DNA from: Clostridia bacterium
Lineage (GTDB): Bacteria; Bacillota; Clostridia; Oscillospirales; CAG-272
DNA: 6,196 nucleotides
Direction: 5' to 3'
Assembly: GCA_017455945.1 (NCBI GenBank)
Contig: JAFTLM010000272.1
Coordinates: 1-6,196 of the forward strand
Shown here in pieces: positions 1 to 5,849 of this stretch (positions within the stretch are counted from its first letter, which is position 1; every line of letters begins with the position of its first letter). Under the pieces are notes generated by a model that saw nothing but the letters and a program-made list of their open reading frames with translations, had not been told where the DNA came from and ran no database searches. Made by a program: the position numbers and the translations under genes.

Positions 1-232
1 TAAGCGTGCTTTCATCAGCACAGTAGTCAAGAATGTAATAAACAGAAACGTCCTTAAGTGCGTCTCCGCCGTTGTTGAGGTTGAGCTCAACGTAATTGCT
101 TGCGTCAAGAGCCGAGTTCATAAAGGAGAGAACAAGAGCCTTCTTGTCACCGCCCTTATCACCAAGCTTGAGCACTTCCTCGTCGCCGTAGCAAGTATCG
201 GGATTGCCCTTTGATACGTATGTGTCGGCAAC
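1..232 (-). repeat. DNRLRE/CBM96-like module 4 (cut by window edge)
   Basis: Residues 1794-1870 are visible, and the last full codon is at 4-2. It begins VADTYVSKGNPDTCYG and continues to VSVYYILDYCADESTL, the equivalent of LLLDGYFVDEERL in module 2, so roughly the last 50 residues of the module lie outside the window. The preceding linker (YVISTKDI) also resembles that of module 2 (YISTTSVSEDGI). The array therefore very probably continues to the left. Confidence 0.65.
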
Positions 233-3200
233 TATGTCCTTGGTACTAATGACATAAGGTATCTTTTCAATGAGAGCATCGAGCGATGCAATCTCACCGG
301 CAGCTTCCTCACTTACGACAATATCGTCAAAATAGTATTTGAACTTGTTTGAGCTGGCATTCGTAGGAGTATTGCCGTCTATGGTTAGCACGGTACTGCC
401 AAGCATAAAGCCAAACATACCGCTCTTGTTGTCTATCATACTTTGGTTTACGGTAAAGCTTGTGTTTATCGTTGTCCAGGTATTCGCTTCAAGAGGGGTA
501 GCCTTATGACCGTAATAGTCGTTTGAAACTCCCTTTGACATTTCGTGAGAAATACTGAGTTTGTTAACTACTACTCCGCTCGGGATGCTGACCCTTACCT
601 TATAGCTGACGTTAAAGGTCTTACCCAGGTCTTCCTGTCCGAAATAAAGCTTATCACCTTTGACAAAGGAGTTATACCATTTGATACGGTTATATGTGTA
701 GTTAGACTGAACGTATGCAACCTTGTTGGTCGAATCAGCAGGGTCAGCCTTTGCATAAAGCGTGGGAGTTGCTCCGCCGGTTCTCCATACGAAATTCTCG
801 GTACTGCAAGCACCGTTCTTAAGAGCTTCGTAATCAGAGTCGGAATAGGTATTGTTGGAATTAAATACTTTGAGCGATGTATCCACAGTGAAGTTATCGA
901 AATTTTCTTCAAAGCAGTGTGCCGTTCCCTTGATTGCGATAGTGAAATAATCATCCGTGACCCCTGAAAGGATAGTGTTGAGGTTTATTTTTTTCTCGCC
1001 TTCAAGAGCCTCTACGGTATCTATAAGCTTATCATCGGTAAGCTCCGGTGTGTTGTTGTAGCAGGTAGCATTTTCGTCCACGGCAAAGCCGTCAAGAAGA
1101 TAGACCGAAAGTGTCTGGCTTCCCGAACCGGAAAGGGGAAGAAGGAGATATCCCTTATCGGTTATGCTAAAATCGGAAGTCTTAAAGGTTGCAAGGTAGG
1201 TGCGTTGGCTGTCTGCGTAAAGTGTCTTTTCAAAGCCGAAAACGCCATCCTTGTTTGCTGCGGAAATATAGGTATCGGCAACAGGATCCTTGGACTTTCT
1301 CGCTCTGAGACCGATAGTCTCGCCCGCGTGTTCAGCACCCTCAGAGGATGCCATATCAAGTCTGCTTACCGTGCCGTCGCTGTTAAGCTTTACGACAGTA
1401 AGGTCGTCGATGAGATATGTGTTGGACAAATTTGTGTTGTTAAATTCAAGTGTAAATGCGGGATATCCCCATGCGGGATTTCCGTTTGCGGTGGTGTCAA
1501 CCTTGATATCTTTTGCGGCTACGGTGTAGTCAACCGTAACTGTCTGCCACTCATTGTTTACGATTATGGTCTGGGATTTGATCGATTTTTTGTTTGCGTC
1601 GGTTAAAGCCGCGGACCCCGCGGAAAGCATAGGACAAGCATATACCGCGCAAGCATTGTTGACGGTCGTTTGACTGCCTGCCTTTACCTTGGCAGTGAAT
1701 CTGAGTGTTTGACCGATAAGAGTATCGGTTTCAGTCATTACACTATCCGATATCGAGTTGTAGAACTTTATACGTCCGTTGTAGTTTCCTGTACCCAATT
1801 TCAAGTTGATAATTTGGTTGTTATCATCACTCGGATCTACAAGCACGTTTCCCAGAGGATTGGAAATAGCTGCCGCACCGCCGGATCTTGCAAGGTATCT
1901 CTTGCTGTCTGTACCCTCAGCCAGATGTGCGTAGTAGTATGTATAATTTTTGCCGTCTGCGTTGGTGGTTGTGCTATCGGTTACGTTATAGGAAGTCACG
2001 TCTACGTTGTCTCCGACGGCGTAATCCTCAAAGTTCTTGAAGTATACTGTCTCAATGCTGTCGGTAGCCTTAAATACTACGGTAAAGTAGTTGCCCTTTA
2101 TCTTTGAAACAGCATTCTCCGCCTCTATGATGTTTACACCGCCTTTAAGAGTGTATTCGCCAAGCGAAACAGCCTTACTGAGGTCGGGCATATTGTTGTA
2201 GGTAAGTCTTTCCTCGTCTACAAAGTAGCCGTCAAGGAGCAATACTTCTGCCTTAACAGACGCATCGTCCTCTGCGGGAACAGTAAACTGAAGGTCAGTC
2301 TTGCCCTCTATGAGCTTGGATGGATAGGTGAGGAAGATAATATTTTCATCGTCACCGCCGTTAAGCATAAGTCTGTTATCCAGACCGAGTGCGGTATCAG
2401 GCTGTGCTTTTGAAACGTATGCGTCGGCAACAATACCGTCTTCGGATACCGAAGTGGTGGAAATGTATGCCGTCATATCCGACGTGTCCTCGCGAGAGAT
2501 AAGTGTTGTGGGAGCGGCTTCGCTTACGATAATATCATCAAAGTAATAGGTACTTCCGATTGCACCGTTGAGTGTAAAGCTGAGAATACCTCTTTTTGTT
2601 GCCGTTCCGTTGGTAGAGATTATATCCTCGTCAATAACAAAGCTCTTTGTGACGTTAGTCCACGTATCTGCGGTTGGCTTGGGGGTAAATGTTGCCAACG
2701 TTCCGCCTGCCGCGTCAAGCGCATATCCCATCTGAGGTGCGGATGAATCGGGAACCTTGATTCTCAAATCAAAGCTCAGATTGAAGGTCTTGCCTATATC
2801 AGTGCTGTCAAGATATGCTTTATCTCTGACAAAGGTGTTATACCATCTGATACGGTTGTACGTTTTACCCGATACGACAGATGCTACTATATTATCAGTG
2901 CCGTCGGGGTCATTAACAGCTGTCATCGTTCCTGTAGCTCCGCCTGTACGCCATATGTAGTTGGGCGAATAACAGTCGTCTGCACCGGGGGCATCTGCAG
3001 GTTGTGGCTTTGTTCCCGTGTTATAGTCAACGATAACTGTGCCGGCGGAAAACTCCTCAAAATCAAGCTTATAATATTGTGCCGAACCCTTTATTGCAAG
3101 CGTGAATTGCTCGCTTGACACCCTGGAAACTATGTCGAGAAGATCAACTGTGCTGTCGCCTTCCGAAATGTCGTAGGTGCCGACAAGCTTGCTGTCAGTA

Positions 3201-5611
3201 AGCTCGGGCATATTGTTGTAGCAGGTCTTGCTTTCGTCAACCTTGAAGCCGTCAAGCACGTAGACAGAAAGTGTCTGACTTCCCGTTCCGGTGAGGGGAA
3301 GAGCAAGCTTAGCTCTGTTCGCGTCCTCGAAATCAGCCGTGTTGAAGGTTGCAAGATATGTACGCTGATTGTCAATGTAAAGAGTCTTTTCGGTTCCGAA
3401 AACACCGTCCTTATAAATCTCAGAAACGTATGTGTCTGCAATAGGACGAAGGAAGCCTGCCGCCTCTGCGGTAAAGCTCTTGGAAGTAGCCGTAGCAACA
3501 ACGGGCGTACCTACTGTGACAGTGTATTCCACACCACCCGTGTATCCGTTGTCCGGAACGAAGGTGTAAAGTCCGGAGGTGTTCGAAGCGTTAGTCGACC
3601 AAGTGCCTTCAACCTCGTTGCCGTAAGAGTCCTTGACAGTTGTCGCACCTTCGAACGCCGCAAGCGTGGTTGCGGGCTTTATAAGTTGAACCTGAATGTT
3701 CTCTACTACAGAAACGTTCTTCGCTCCGTCAACAGGCATCATCCAAGCTACCTGTGGTGTGTAAAGCTCGGGCTTGAGAATGCTGTGGAAGAACTGCATA
3801 TACGCGTTATATCTGTCATAATCGCGCATGGGGTCGATACCCGAGGGATAGTCGTGGCCCATATCCTCCATGCCTATTGCGATGAAGGGATTCTCGGCAT
3901 ACTCGGTAAATCTTGCCTGTATGCTGGGCCAGTGATCCCAACAGCCGTACTCATCGTAATAACCGCAGGAAAGGATCATGGGAACGTGCTGTGTTTCCTC
4001 ACCTGTCGTGGGATTAGTACCGCCGAGGATTATGCTCTCGTCGCCTTTGTATACGCGGTTGATGCCGTCACCTGCCGCACAGTAAACAACGTTTACTTCG
4101 CTGCTTATTTCACCGGTTCTTGTAATCGCATAATTAACGTCATCACCGTCGATGTGCTTGCCGTTGTAACCTGCCTCGTATGTAAGGTAGGGCTGTACAA
4201 CGGTTGTACTTTCGGTAGTAACTATACCTTCAGCGTTGATATCTCCCTCGTACCAGACGTCTCTTGTGGAAACTGCTGTGCCGGGCCCGTCGCCGTCAAT
4301 GTCATAATTAAACGAACTCGCTTCATCAACGTATTTATTGTCGACTGTGGAAAGTATTGCGGTTGTGGGGGTACCCTTTGAGATGCCCGCGGCACCGATA
4401 AGGCTGTCGTTATATCCGTACTGCTCGGCAAAATATCTGATACATCTGATAGCTGCACGGGATGTCTTGGCGGCGTTTGAACCGTGCGCTCCATACGGGT
4501 CGATATATCCGTAGTGGTCACCGCGCGCCATGGGAGAGTACGCATAGTCGTATACAGCAACGGTATATCCCGAAAACTCCATACCGACAAGCATAGCGCG
4601 CACCTTAAGCGACGATTCGCCGTCCTTGTCATAGTCATCAGAGCCTACAGTTCCCACGTTAGACATTCTGGGAGACTGTGTAGCCGCCTGAACCATTACT
4701 GGCGTTGCCTCTACGTTCTCACCCGAGGGATAGATAATATCAAGACGGCAAACGTAGTCAAGAGGAGAGCCGTCTGTCTTTCTCATATCCTCATATCTTG
4801 TAACCTTGGGGGCAAGTTGACCTGCCGAGTGCTTTACAACATTGCCGTCTATCTCTTGAGGAGCACCCGCAATACATTCGACGTTTGCGTTTGTAACGTG
4901 ATCAAAGCTACATTTGTCATTACCGGTATGATAAGCGTAATAAACTTTTTTCTTATCTGCGATATGACTGTTCCATCCATTCATTACATAGTTGCGGGTA
5001 CCGAGAGACGCGTGGTAGTCGGTCTCGAAGTAGGGAATGTCACGTGCAACTCTGTATCCCGCGGGAAGAACGTAAACGTGGTTCTTGTGAACGGGTACTG
5101 TTTTGGTGGTTGTATGAGTACTGTCCGTCCAAACAGTAAGCTTCGACGCGCCGGGGAGCGCTGCGCGGAGATACGCAAGGCTCATTTCTATGTTGGGAGA
5201 CTTTGCGAGAGGGTTTCCTCCAAAGTCAACTACAACGACAGCCCAACGGTTGCCCGACTCTACCGAAGCATCTGCCTTAATAAGGTCGGTGACAATATCT
5301 ACGTCGCTGTCTGTTCCTATACGCTCGCCGTTCCAGTTGATAACGTAGAATACGACGTCGCGTGTTTGGGTGGCGTTTTCCGTATCAAAATATACGGTGT
5401 ACTTTACGTCACCCTTTACGTATGTGGAGTCTGTCCACATTGCTTCGTACTGCTTGTATCCCGAAATAGTCTCATCTTCGTAGATGGGGCTTTCGTAAAC
5501 AAGCGTGGAAGCGGTTGCTGTTTCTTCGGCAGCGAATATTCCAAGCGGAACGCATGAGATTATCATCAGCATCGCCAGAATAAGGGCTACCAAACGCTTT
5601 GTTGATTTCAT
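1..5611 (-). CDS. Secreted multimodular alpha/beta-hydrolase with DNRLRE/CBM-like array (3' end missing)
   Basis: Reading leftward from the ATG at 5611-5609, the frame stays open for 1870 codons and leaves the window without a stop. The start is set by AAAGGAG six bases upstream and by a textbook signal peptide. Domain order: signal peptide 1-27; uncharacterised region 30-265; alpha/beta-hydrolase core about 270-617 with GISKG (Ser411), Asp553 and GHD (His586); Ig-like domain 619-701; then DNRLRE-like and jelly-roll modules alternating at 722-847, 850-1031, 1061-1190, 1191-1409, 1444-1567, 1569-1769 and 1794 to the edge. Known for such families: secreted esterases or peptidases that use binding modules to stay on polysaccharide. 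Inferred: a cell-surface or extracellular esterase acting on plant or host glycans. The substrate is not shown by the sequence, and an S9-like peptidase remains possible. No dockerin, SLH or LPXTG anchor is visible, but the C-terminus is outside the window. I do not recognise a specific named gene. Confidence 0.93.
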   Translation of the reverse strand, partial: MKSTKRLVALILAMLMIISCVPLGIFAAEETATASTLVYESPIYEDETISGYKQYEAMWTDSTYVKGDVKYTVYFDTENATQTRDVVFYVINWNGERIGTDSDVDIVTDLIKADASVESGNRWAVVVVDFGGNPLAKSPNIEMSLAYLRAALPGASKLTVWTDSTHTTTKTVPVHKNHVYVLPAGYRVARDIPYFETDYHASLGTRNYVMNGWNSHIADKKKVYYAYHTGNDKCSFDHVTNANVECIAGAPQEIDGNVVKHSAGQLAPKVTRYEDMRKTDGSPLDYVCRLDIIYPSGENVEATPVMVQAATQSPRMSNVGTVGSDDYDKDGESSLKVRAMLVGMEFSGYTVAVYDYAYSPMARGDHYGYIDPYGAHGSNAAKTSRAAIRCIRYFAEQYGYNDSLIGAAGISKGTPTTAILSTVDNKYVDEASSFNYDIDGDGPGTAVSTRDVWYEGDINAEGIVTTESTTVVQPYLTYEAGYNGKHIDGDDVNYAITRTGEISSEVNVVYCAAGDGINRVYKGDESIILGGTNPTTGEETQHVPMILSCGYYDEYGCWDHWPSIQARFTEYAENPFIAIGMEDMGHDYPSGIDPMRDYDRYNAYMQFFHSILKPELYTPQVAWMMPVDGAKNVSVVENIQVQLIKPATTLAAFEGATTVKDSYGNEVEGTWSTNASNTSGLYTFVPDNGYTGGVEYTVTVGTPVVATATSKSFTAEAAGFLRPIADTYVSEIYKDGVFGTEKTLYIDNQRTYLATFNTADFEDANRAKLALPLTGTGSQTLSVYVLDGFKVDESKTCYNNMPELTDSKLVGTYDISEGDSTVDLLDIVSRVSSEQFTLAIKGSAQYYKLDFEEFSAGTVIVDYNTGTKPQPADAPGADDCYSPNYIWRTGGATGTMTAVNDPDGTDNIVASVVSGKTYNRIRWYNTFVRDKAYLDSTDIGKTFNLSFDLRIKVPDSSAPQMGYALDAAGGTLATFTPKPTADTWTNVTKSFVIDEDIISTNGTATKRGILSFTLNGAIGSTYYFDDIIVSEAAPTTLISREDTSDMTAYISTTSVSEDGIVADAYVSKAQPDTALGLDNRLMLNGGDDENIIFLTYPSKLIEGKTDLQFTVPAEDDASVKAEVLLLDGYFVDEERLTYNNMPDLSKAVSLGEYTLKGGVNIIEAENAVSKIKGNYFTVVFKATDSIETVYFKNFEDYAVGDNVDVTSYNVTDSTTTNADGKNYTYYYAHLAEGTDSKRYLARSGGAAAISNPLGNVLVDPSDDNNQIINLKLGTGNYNGRIKFYNSISDSVMTETDTLIGQTLRFTAKVKAGSQTTVNNACAVYACPMLSAGSAALTDANKKSIKSQTIIVNNEWQTVTVDYTVAAKDIKVDTTANGNPAWGYPAFTLEFNNTNLSNTYLIDDLTVVKLNSDGTVSRLDMASSEGAEHAGETIGLRARKSKDPVADTYISAANKDGVFGFEKTLYADSQRTYLATFKTSDFSITDKGYLLLPLSGSGSQTLSVYLLDGFAVDENATCYNNTPELTDDKLIDTVEALEGEKKINLNTILSGVTDDYFTIAIKGTAHCFEENFDNFTVDTSLKVFNSNNTYSDSDYEALKNGACSTENFVWRTGGATPTLYAKADPADSTNKVAYVQSNYTYNRIKWYNSFVKGDKLYFGQEDLGKTFNVSYKVRVSIPSGVVVNKLSISHEMSKGVSNDYYGHKATPLEANTWTTINTSFTVNQSMIDNKSGMFGFMLGSTVLTIDGNTPTNASSNKFKYYFDDIVVSEEAAGEIASLDALIEKIPYVISTKDIVADTYVSKGNPDTCYGDEEVLKLGDKGGDKKALVLSFMNSALDASNYVELNLNNGGDALKDVSVYYILDYCADESTL
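305..907 (-). repeat. Jelly-roll, CBM-like module 3
   Basis: Residues 1569-1769. Landmarks are ENFDNF, FVWRTGGAT (1607-1615), YNRIKWYNSFV (1640-1650), LGKTFNVSYKVRV, TWTTINTSFTV (1711-1721) and KYYFDDIVVSE (1758-1768). Nearly every landmark matches jelly-roll module 1, with a shift of about 722 residues, in keeping with duplication of the DNRLRE plus jelly-roll block. Carbohydrate binding is inferred from fold-type signatures only. Confidence 0.65.
911..1282 (-). repeat. DNRLRE/CBM96-like module 3
   Basis: Residues 1444-1567. It opens VADTYISAANKDGVFG and contains EKTLYADSQRTYLATF, GSQTLSVYLLDGFAVDE and TCYNNTPELTDDKL, ending YFTIAIKGTAHCF. It is close to module 1 throughout, with a register shift of 720 residues. 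At DNA level, 1081-1140 matches 3241-3300 at 47 of 60 positions by my count, so this is a fairly recent duplicate rather than a distant homologue. Confidence 0.75.
1385..2041 (-). repeat. Jelly-roll, CBM-like module 2 (longest, divergent)
   Basis: Residues 1191-1409, about 220 residues against about 180-200 for its neighbours. Shared landmarks are FKNFEDY at the start, ARSGGAA (1241-1247), YNGRIKFYN (1277-1285), IGQTLRFTAKV, EWQTVTVDY (1354-1362) and YLIDDLTVV at the end. The extra length lies before RSGGA and after the central strand (CAVYACPMLSAG). The differing loops could mean a different ligand from modules 1 and 3, but that is inference. Confidence 0.6.
2042..2431 (-). repeat. DNRLRE/CBM96-like module 2 (divergent)
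   Basis: Residues 1061-1190. It begins VADAYVSKAQPDTALG and keeps LLLDGYFVDE and LTYNNMPDL, ending YFTVVFKATD. It lacks the RTYLATF strand of modules 1 and 3 (it has NIIFLTYPSK instead). Its opening (VADxYVSKxxPDT) matches the truncated module 4 much better than module 1, which supports an alternating A-B-A-B origin. Confidence 0.68.
2519..3064 (-). repeat. Jelly-roll, CBM-like module 1
   Basis: Residues 850-1031. It starts DFEEF, has WRTGGAT (887-893) and the core YNRIRWYN (918-925), then GKTFNLSFDLRI and WTNVTKSFVI, and closes with TYYFDDIIVSE. The ending 'Y-x-F/I-D-D-I-x-V' and the W-x-x-V-x-x-x-F strand are typical of the beta-sandwich carbohydrate-binding modules grouped with CBM4/9/22. 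Assignment to a specific CBM family is not possible by eye; carbohydrate binding is inferred. Confidence 0.65.
3071..3448 (-). repeat. DNRLRE/CBM96-like module 1
   Basis: Residues 722-847. The diagnostic opening is PIADTYVSE followed by FGTEKTLYID and RTYLATF, then LSVYVLDGF and TCYNNMPEL, ending with QFTLAIKGSAQYY. DNRLRE domains have the order ADxYV...G...L.V.....R.YL.F...L.VY......WNN.P...F.I, and this matches, with Cys-Tyr in place of the usual Thr-Trp before NN. Known: CBM96-type DNRLRE modules are found in secreted polysaccharide-active enzymes and at least some bind polysaccharide. The ligand here is unknown. Its closest relative in the window is module 3. Confidence 0.75.
3509..3757 (-). 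other. Ig-like (SbsA/Big-type) linker domain
   Basis: Residues 619-701 begin PQVAWMMPVDGAKNVSVVENIQVQL and end VEYTVTVG. The order 'P-x-x-G-A-x-N-V... I-x-V-x-L... Y-x-F-x-P... G-x-x-Y-x-V-T-V' is characteristic of SbsA-like bacterial Ig domains, which act as spacers between catalytic and binding modules in extracellular enzymes. It sits exactly between the hydrolase core and the first DNRLRE module, as expected for a spacer. Confidence 0.75.
3761..4804 (-). other. Alpha/beta-hydrolase catalytic core
   Basis: Residues about 270-617. The core opens with a strand pair (LDYVCRLDIIYPSG, 284-297) typical of secreted esterase/peptidase-type alpha/beta hydrolases. A helix (AAKTSRAAIRCIRYFAEQYG) leads to the nucleophile elbow G-I-S-K-G at 409-413, with Ser411 the predicted nucleophile. 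Asp553 in CGYYDEYGCWD is the best acid candidate (Asp559 and Glu554 are alternatives), and His586 in DMGHDYPSG is the predicted general base. No HGGG oxyanion motif is seen, which argues against the hormone-sensitive-lipase family. Two DxDxDG loops (326-331, 437-442) suggest bound calcium. Family and substrate cannot be fixed by eye; ester hydrolysis on polysaccharide is the favoured guess. Confidence 0.8.
4817..5524 (-). other. N-terminal region of unknown family preceding the hydrolase core
   Basis: Residues about 30-265 lie between the signal peptide and the recognisable hydrolase core. They contain predicted strands such as DVVFYVINW (85-93) and WAVVVVDFGGNP (123-134), a helix-like stretch (SLAYLRAAL, 144-152), and an aromatic and His-rich part (175-238). 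The strand pattern partly parallels the start of the core (PVMVQAAT at 304-311; YTVAVYDYAYSP at 349-360), so this could be an accessory alpha/beta layer or a decayed duplicate. I cannot assign it to a named domain. Confidence 0.5.
5531..5611 (-). other. Sec signal peptide of the hydrolase
   Basis: Residues 1-27 begin MKSTKR, a basic n-region, followed by a hydrophobic core (LVALILAMLMII) and a short c-region ending IFAAEE. Signal peptidase I cleavage most likely falls after Ala27 (I-F-A|A), leaving an acidic, Thr/Ser-rich mature start. This pattern is common in Clostridia extracellular enzymes. An IISC sequence at 17-20 loosely resembles a lipobox, but hydrophobic residues continue to F26, so lipoprotein processing is less likely. 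Confidence 0.9.
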
Positions 5612-5617
5612 AAGCAA

Positions 5618-5624
5618 CTCCTTT
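5618..5624 (-). promoter_or_regulatory. Ribosome binding site of the hydrolase gene
   Basis: On the minus strand AAAGGAG is followed by six bases (TTGCTT) and then the ATG at 5611. This strong match and spacing fix the start codon, and no competing upstream in-frame start has a comparable site. Confidence 0.9.
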
Positions 5625-5660
5625 GATTTTTTTGCGGAAACAATGTTCCATAATAAGGTG

Positions 5661-5689
5661 ATTATACAACATATGATAATATTTGTCAA
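5661..5689 (-). promoter_or_regulatory. Consensus sigma-A promoter of the hydrolase gene
   Basis: On the minus strand the -35 box TTGACA (5689-5684) and the -10 box TATAAT (5666-5661) are separated by exactly 17 bases. Both hexamers are perfect. Transcription would begin near 5654, giving a leader of about 43 bases before the ATG. Such a strong core promoter suggests high expression, or a need for repression, which the sequence does not settle. Confidence 0.85.
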
Positions 5690-5779
5690 TGTATAAAGTA
5701 TGTTTTTGTGAAACGTGCCAATGTTTTTTGGTCATTTTTAACAAATGTGTTACTACTCTCTTTTTTTCGCAAGATTCGA

Positions 5780-5808
5780 TGAAATCCGCAGGGCGATATT
5801 GCTATAAT
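5780..5808 (+). promoter_or_regulatory. Probable extended -10 promoter of glgD
   Basis: TGCTATAAT at 5800-5808 is a perfect -10 box with the TGn extension. The hexamer 17 bases upstream, TGAAAT at 5780-5785, is a poor -35 box (two of six matches), but extended -10 promoters tolerate this. Transcription would start near 5815, about 35 bases before the glgD ATG. Confidence 0.7.
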
Positions 5809-5827
5809 GGTAAAAGAAAGACTTACT

Positions 5828-5835
5828 AAAGGAGT
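5828..5835 (+). promoter_or_regulatory. Ribosome binding site of glgD, unusually far from ATG
   Basis: AAAGGAGT at 5828-5835 is part of AAAGGAGTTGAT, one mismatch from the full anti-Shine-Dalgarno complement. The gap from GGAG to the ATG at 5850 is 15 bases, longer than the usual 5-9. An in-frame TTG at 5835 directly abuts the site and is too close to serve; the ATG is preferred because it aligns with known GlgD starts. Confidence 0.65.
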
Positions 5836-5849
5836 TGATAGTCATAAAT

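Larger units (their letters stand above)
5612..5849. other. Divergent intergenic region, 238 bp, AT-rich
   Basis: This is the only non-coding stretch. It carries the leader and promoter of the minus-strand hydrolase gene (5612-5689) and the promoter and ribosome binding site of glgD (about 5780-5834). Between them, 5690-5779 is AT-rich with T-runs at 5703-5707, 5723-5728 and 5760-5767 and an imperfect TGAAAC-GTGCCA dyad at 5709-5720. No hairpin followed by a T-run, tRNA or small ORF with a ribosome binding site is convincing here. Confidence 0.8.

Noticed and set aside
545..2107. Several plus-strand open frames of 79-145 residues
   Set aside because: They are all antisense to the DNRLRE and jelly-roll modules. 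Some recur at similar places only because the modules themselves are repeated.
3686..4381. A 231-residue plus-strand open frame
   Set aside because: It is antisense to the Ser411-His586 part of the hydrolase, with unusual Cys/Val/Ile content and no initiation signal. The opposite strand carries clear motifs.
4484..5557. A 357-residue plus-strand open frame
   Set aside because: It lies entirely antisense to the hydrolase catalytic region, has no ribosome binding site, and its translation is a Cys/Val/Arg-rich mixture without domain features. It is a shadow produced by codon bias of the real gene.
5552..5563. Lipobox-like IISC at residues 17-20 of the signal peptide
   Set aside because: Hydrophobic residues continue past the Cys to a better signal peptidase I site at IFA|A, as in many Clostridia exoenzymes.
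5705..5722. A CcpA cre site in the gap
   Set aside because: The sequence lacks one base relative to the TGWAARCG core, and the spacing does not fit any alignment I tried. Only a looser LacI-type dyad can be argued.
5472..5744. A 90-residue minus-strand open frame crossing the gap
   Set aside because: It is out of frame with the hydrolase, reads through the consensus promoter and ribosome binding site, and overlaps the signal peptide.
5757..5768. T-run (CTCTTTTTTTCG) as a terminator
   Set aside because: No GC-rich hairpin precedes it on either strand, and no gene ends nearby.
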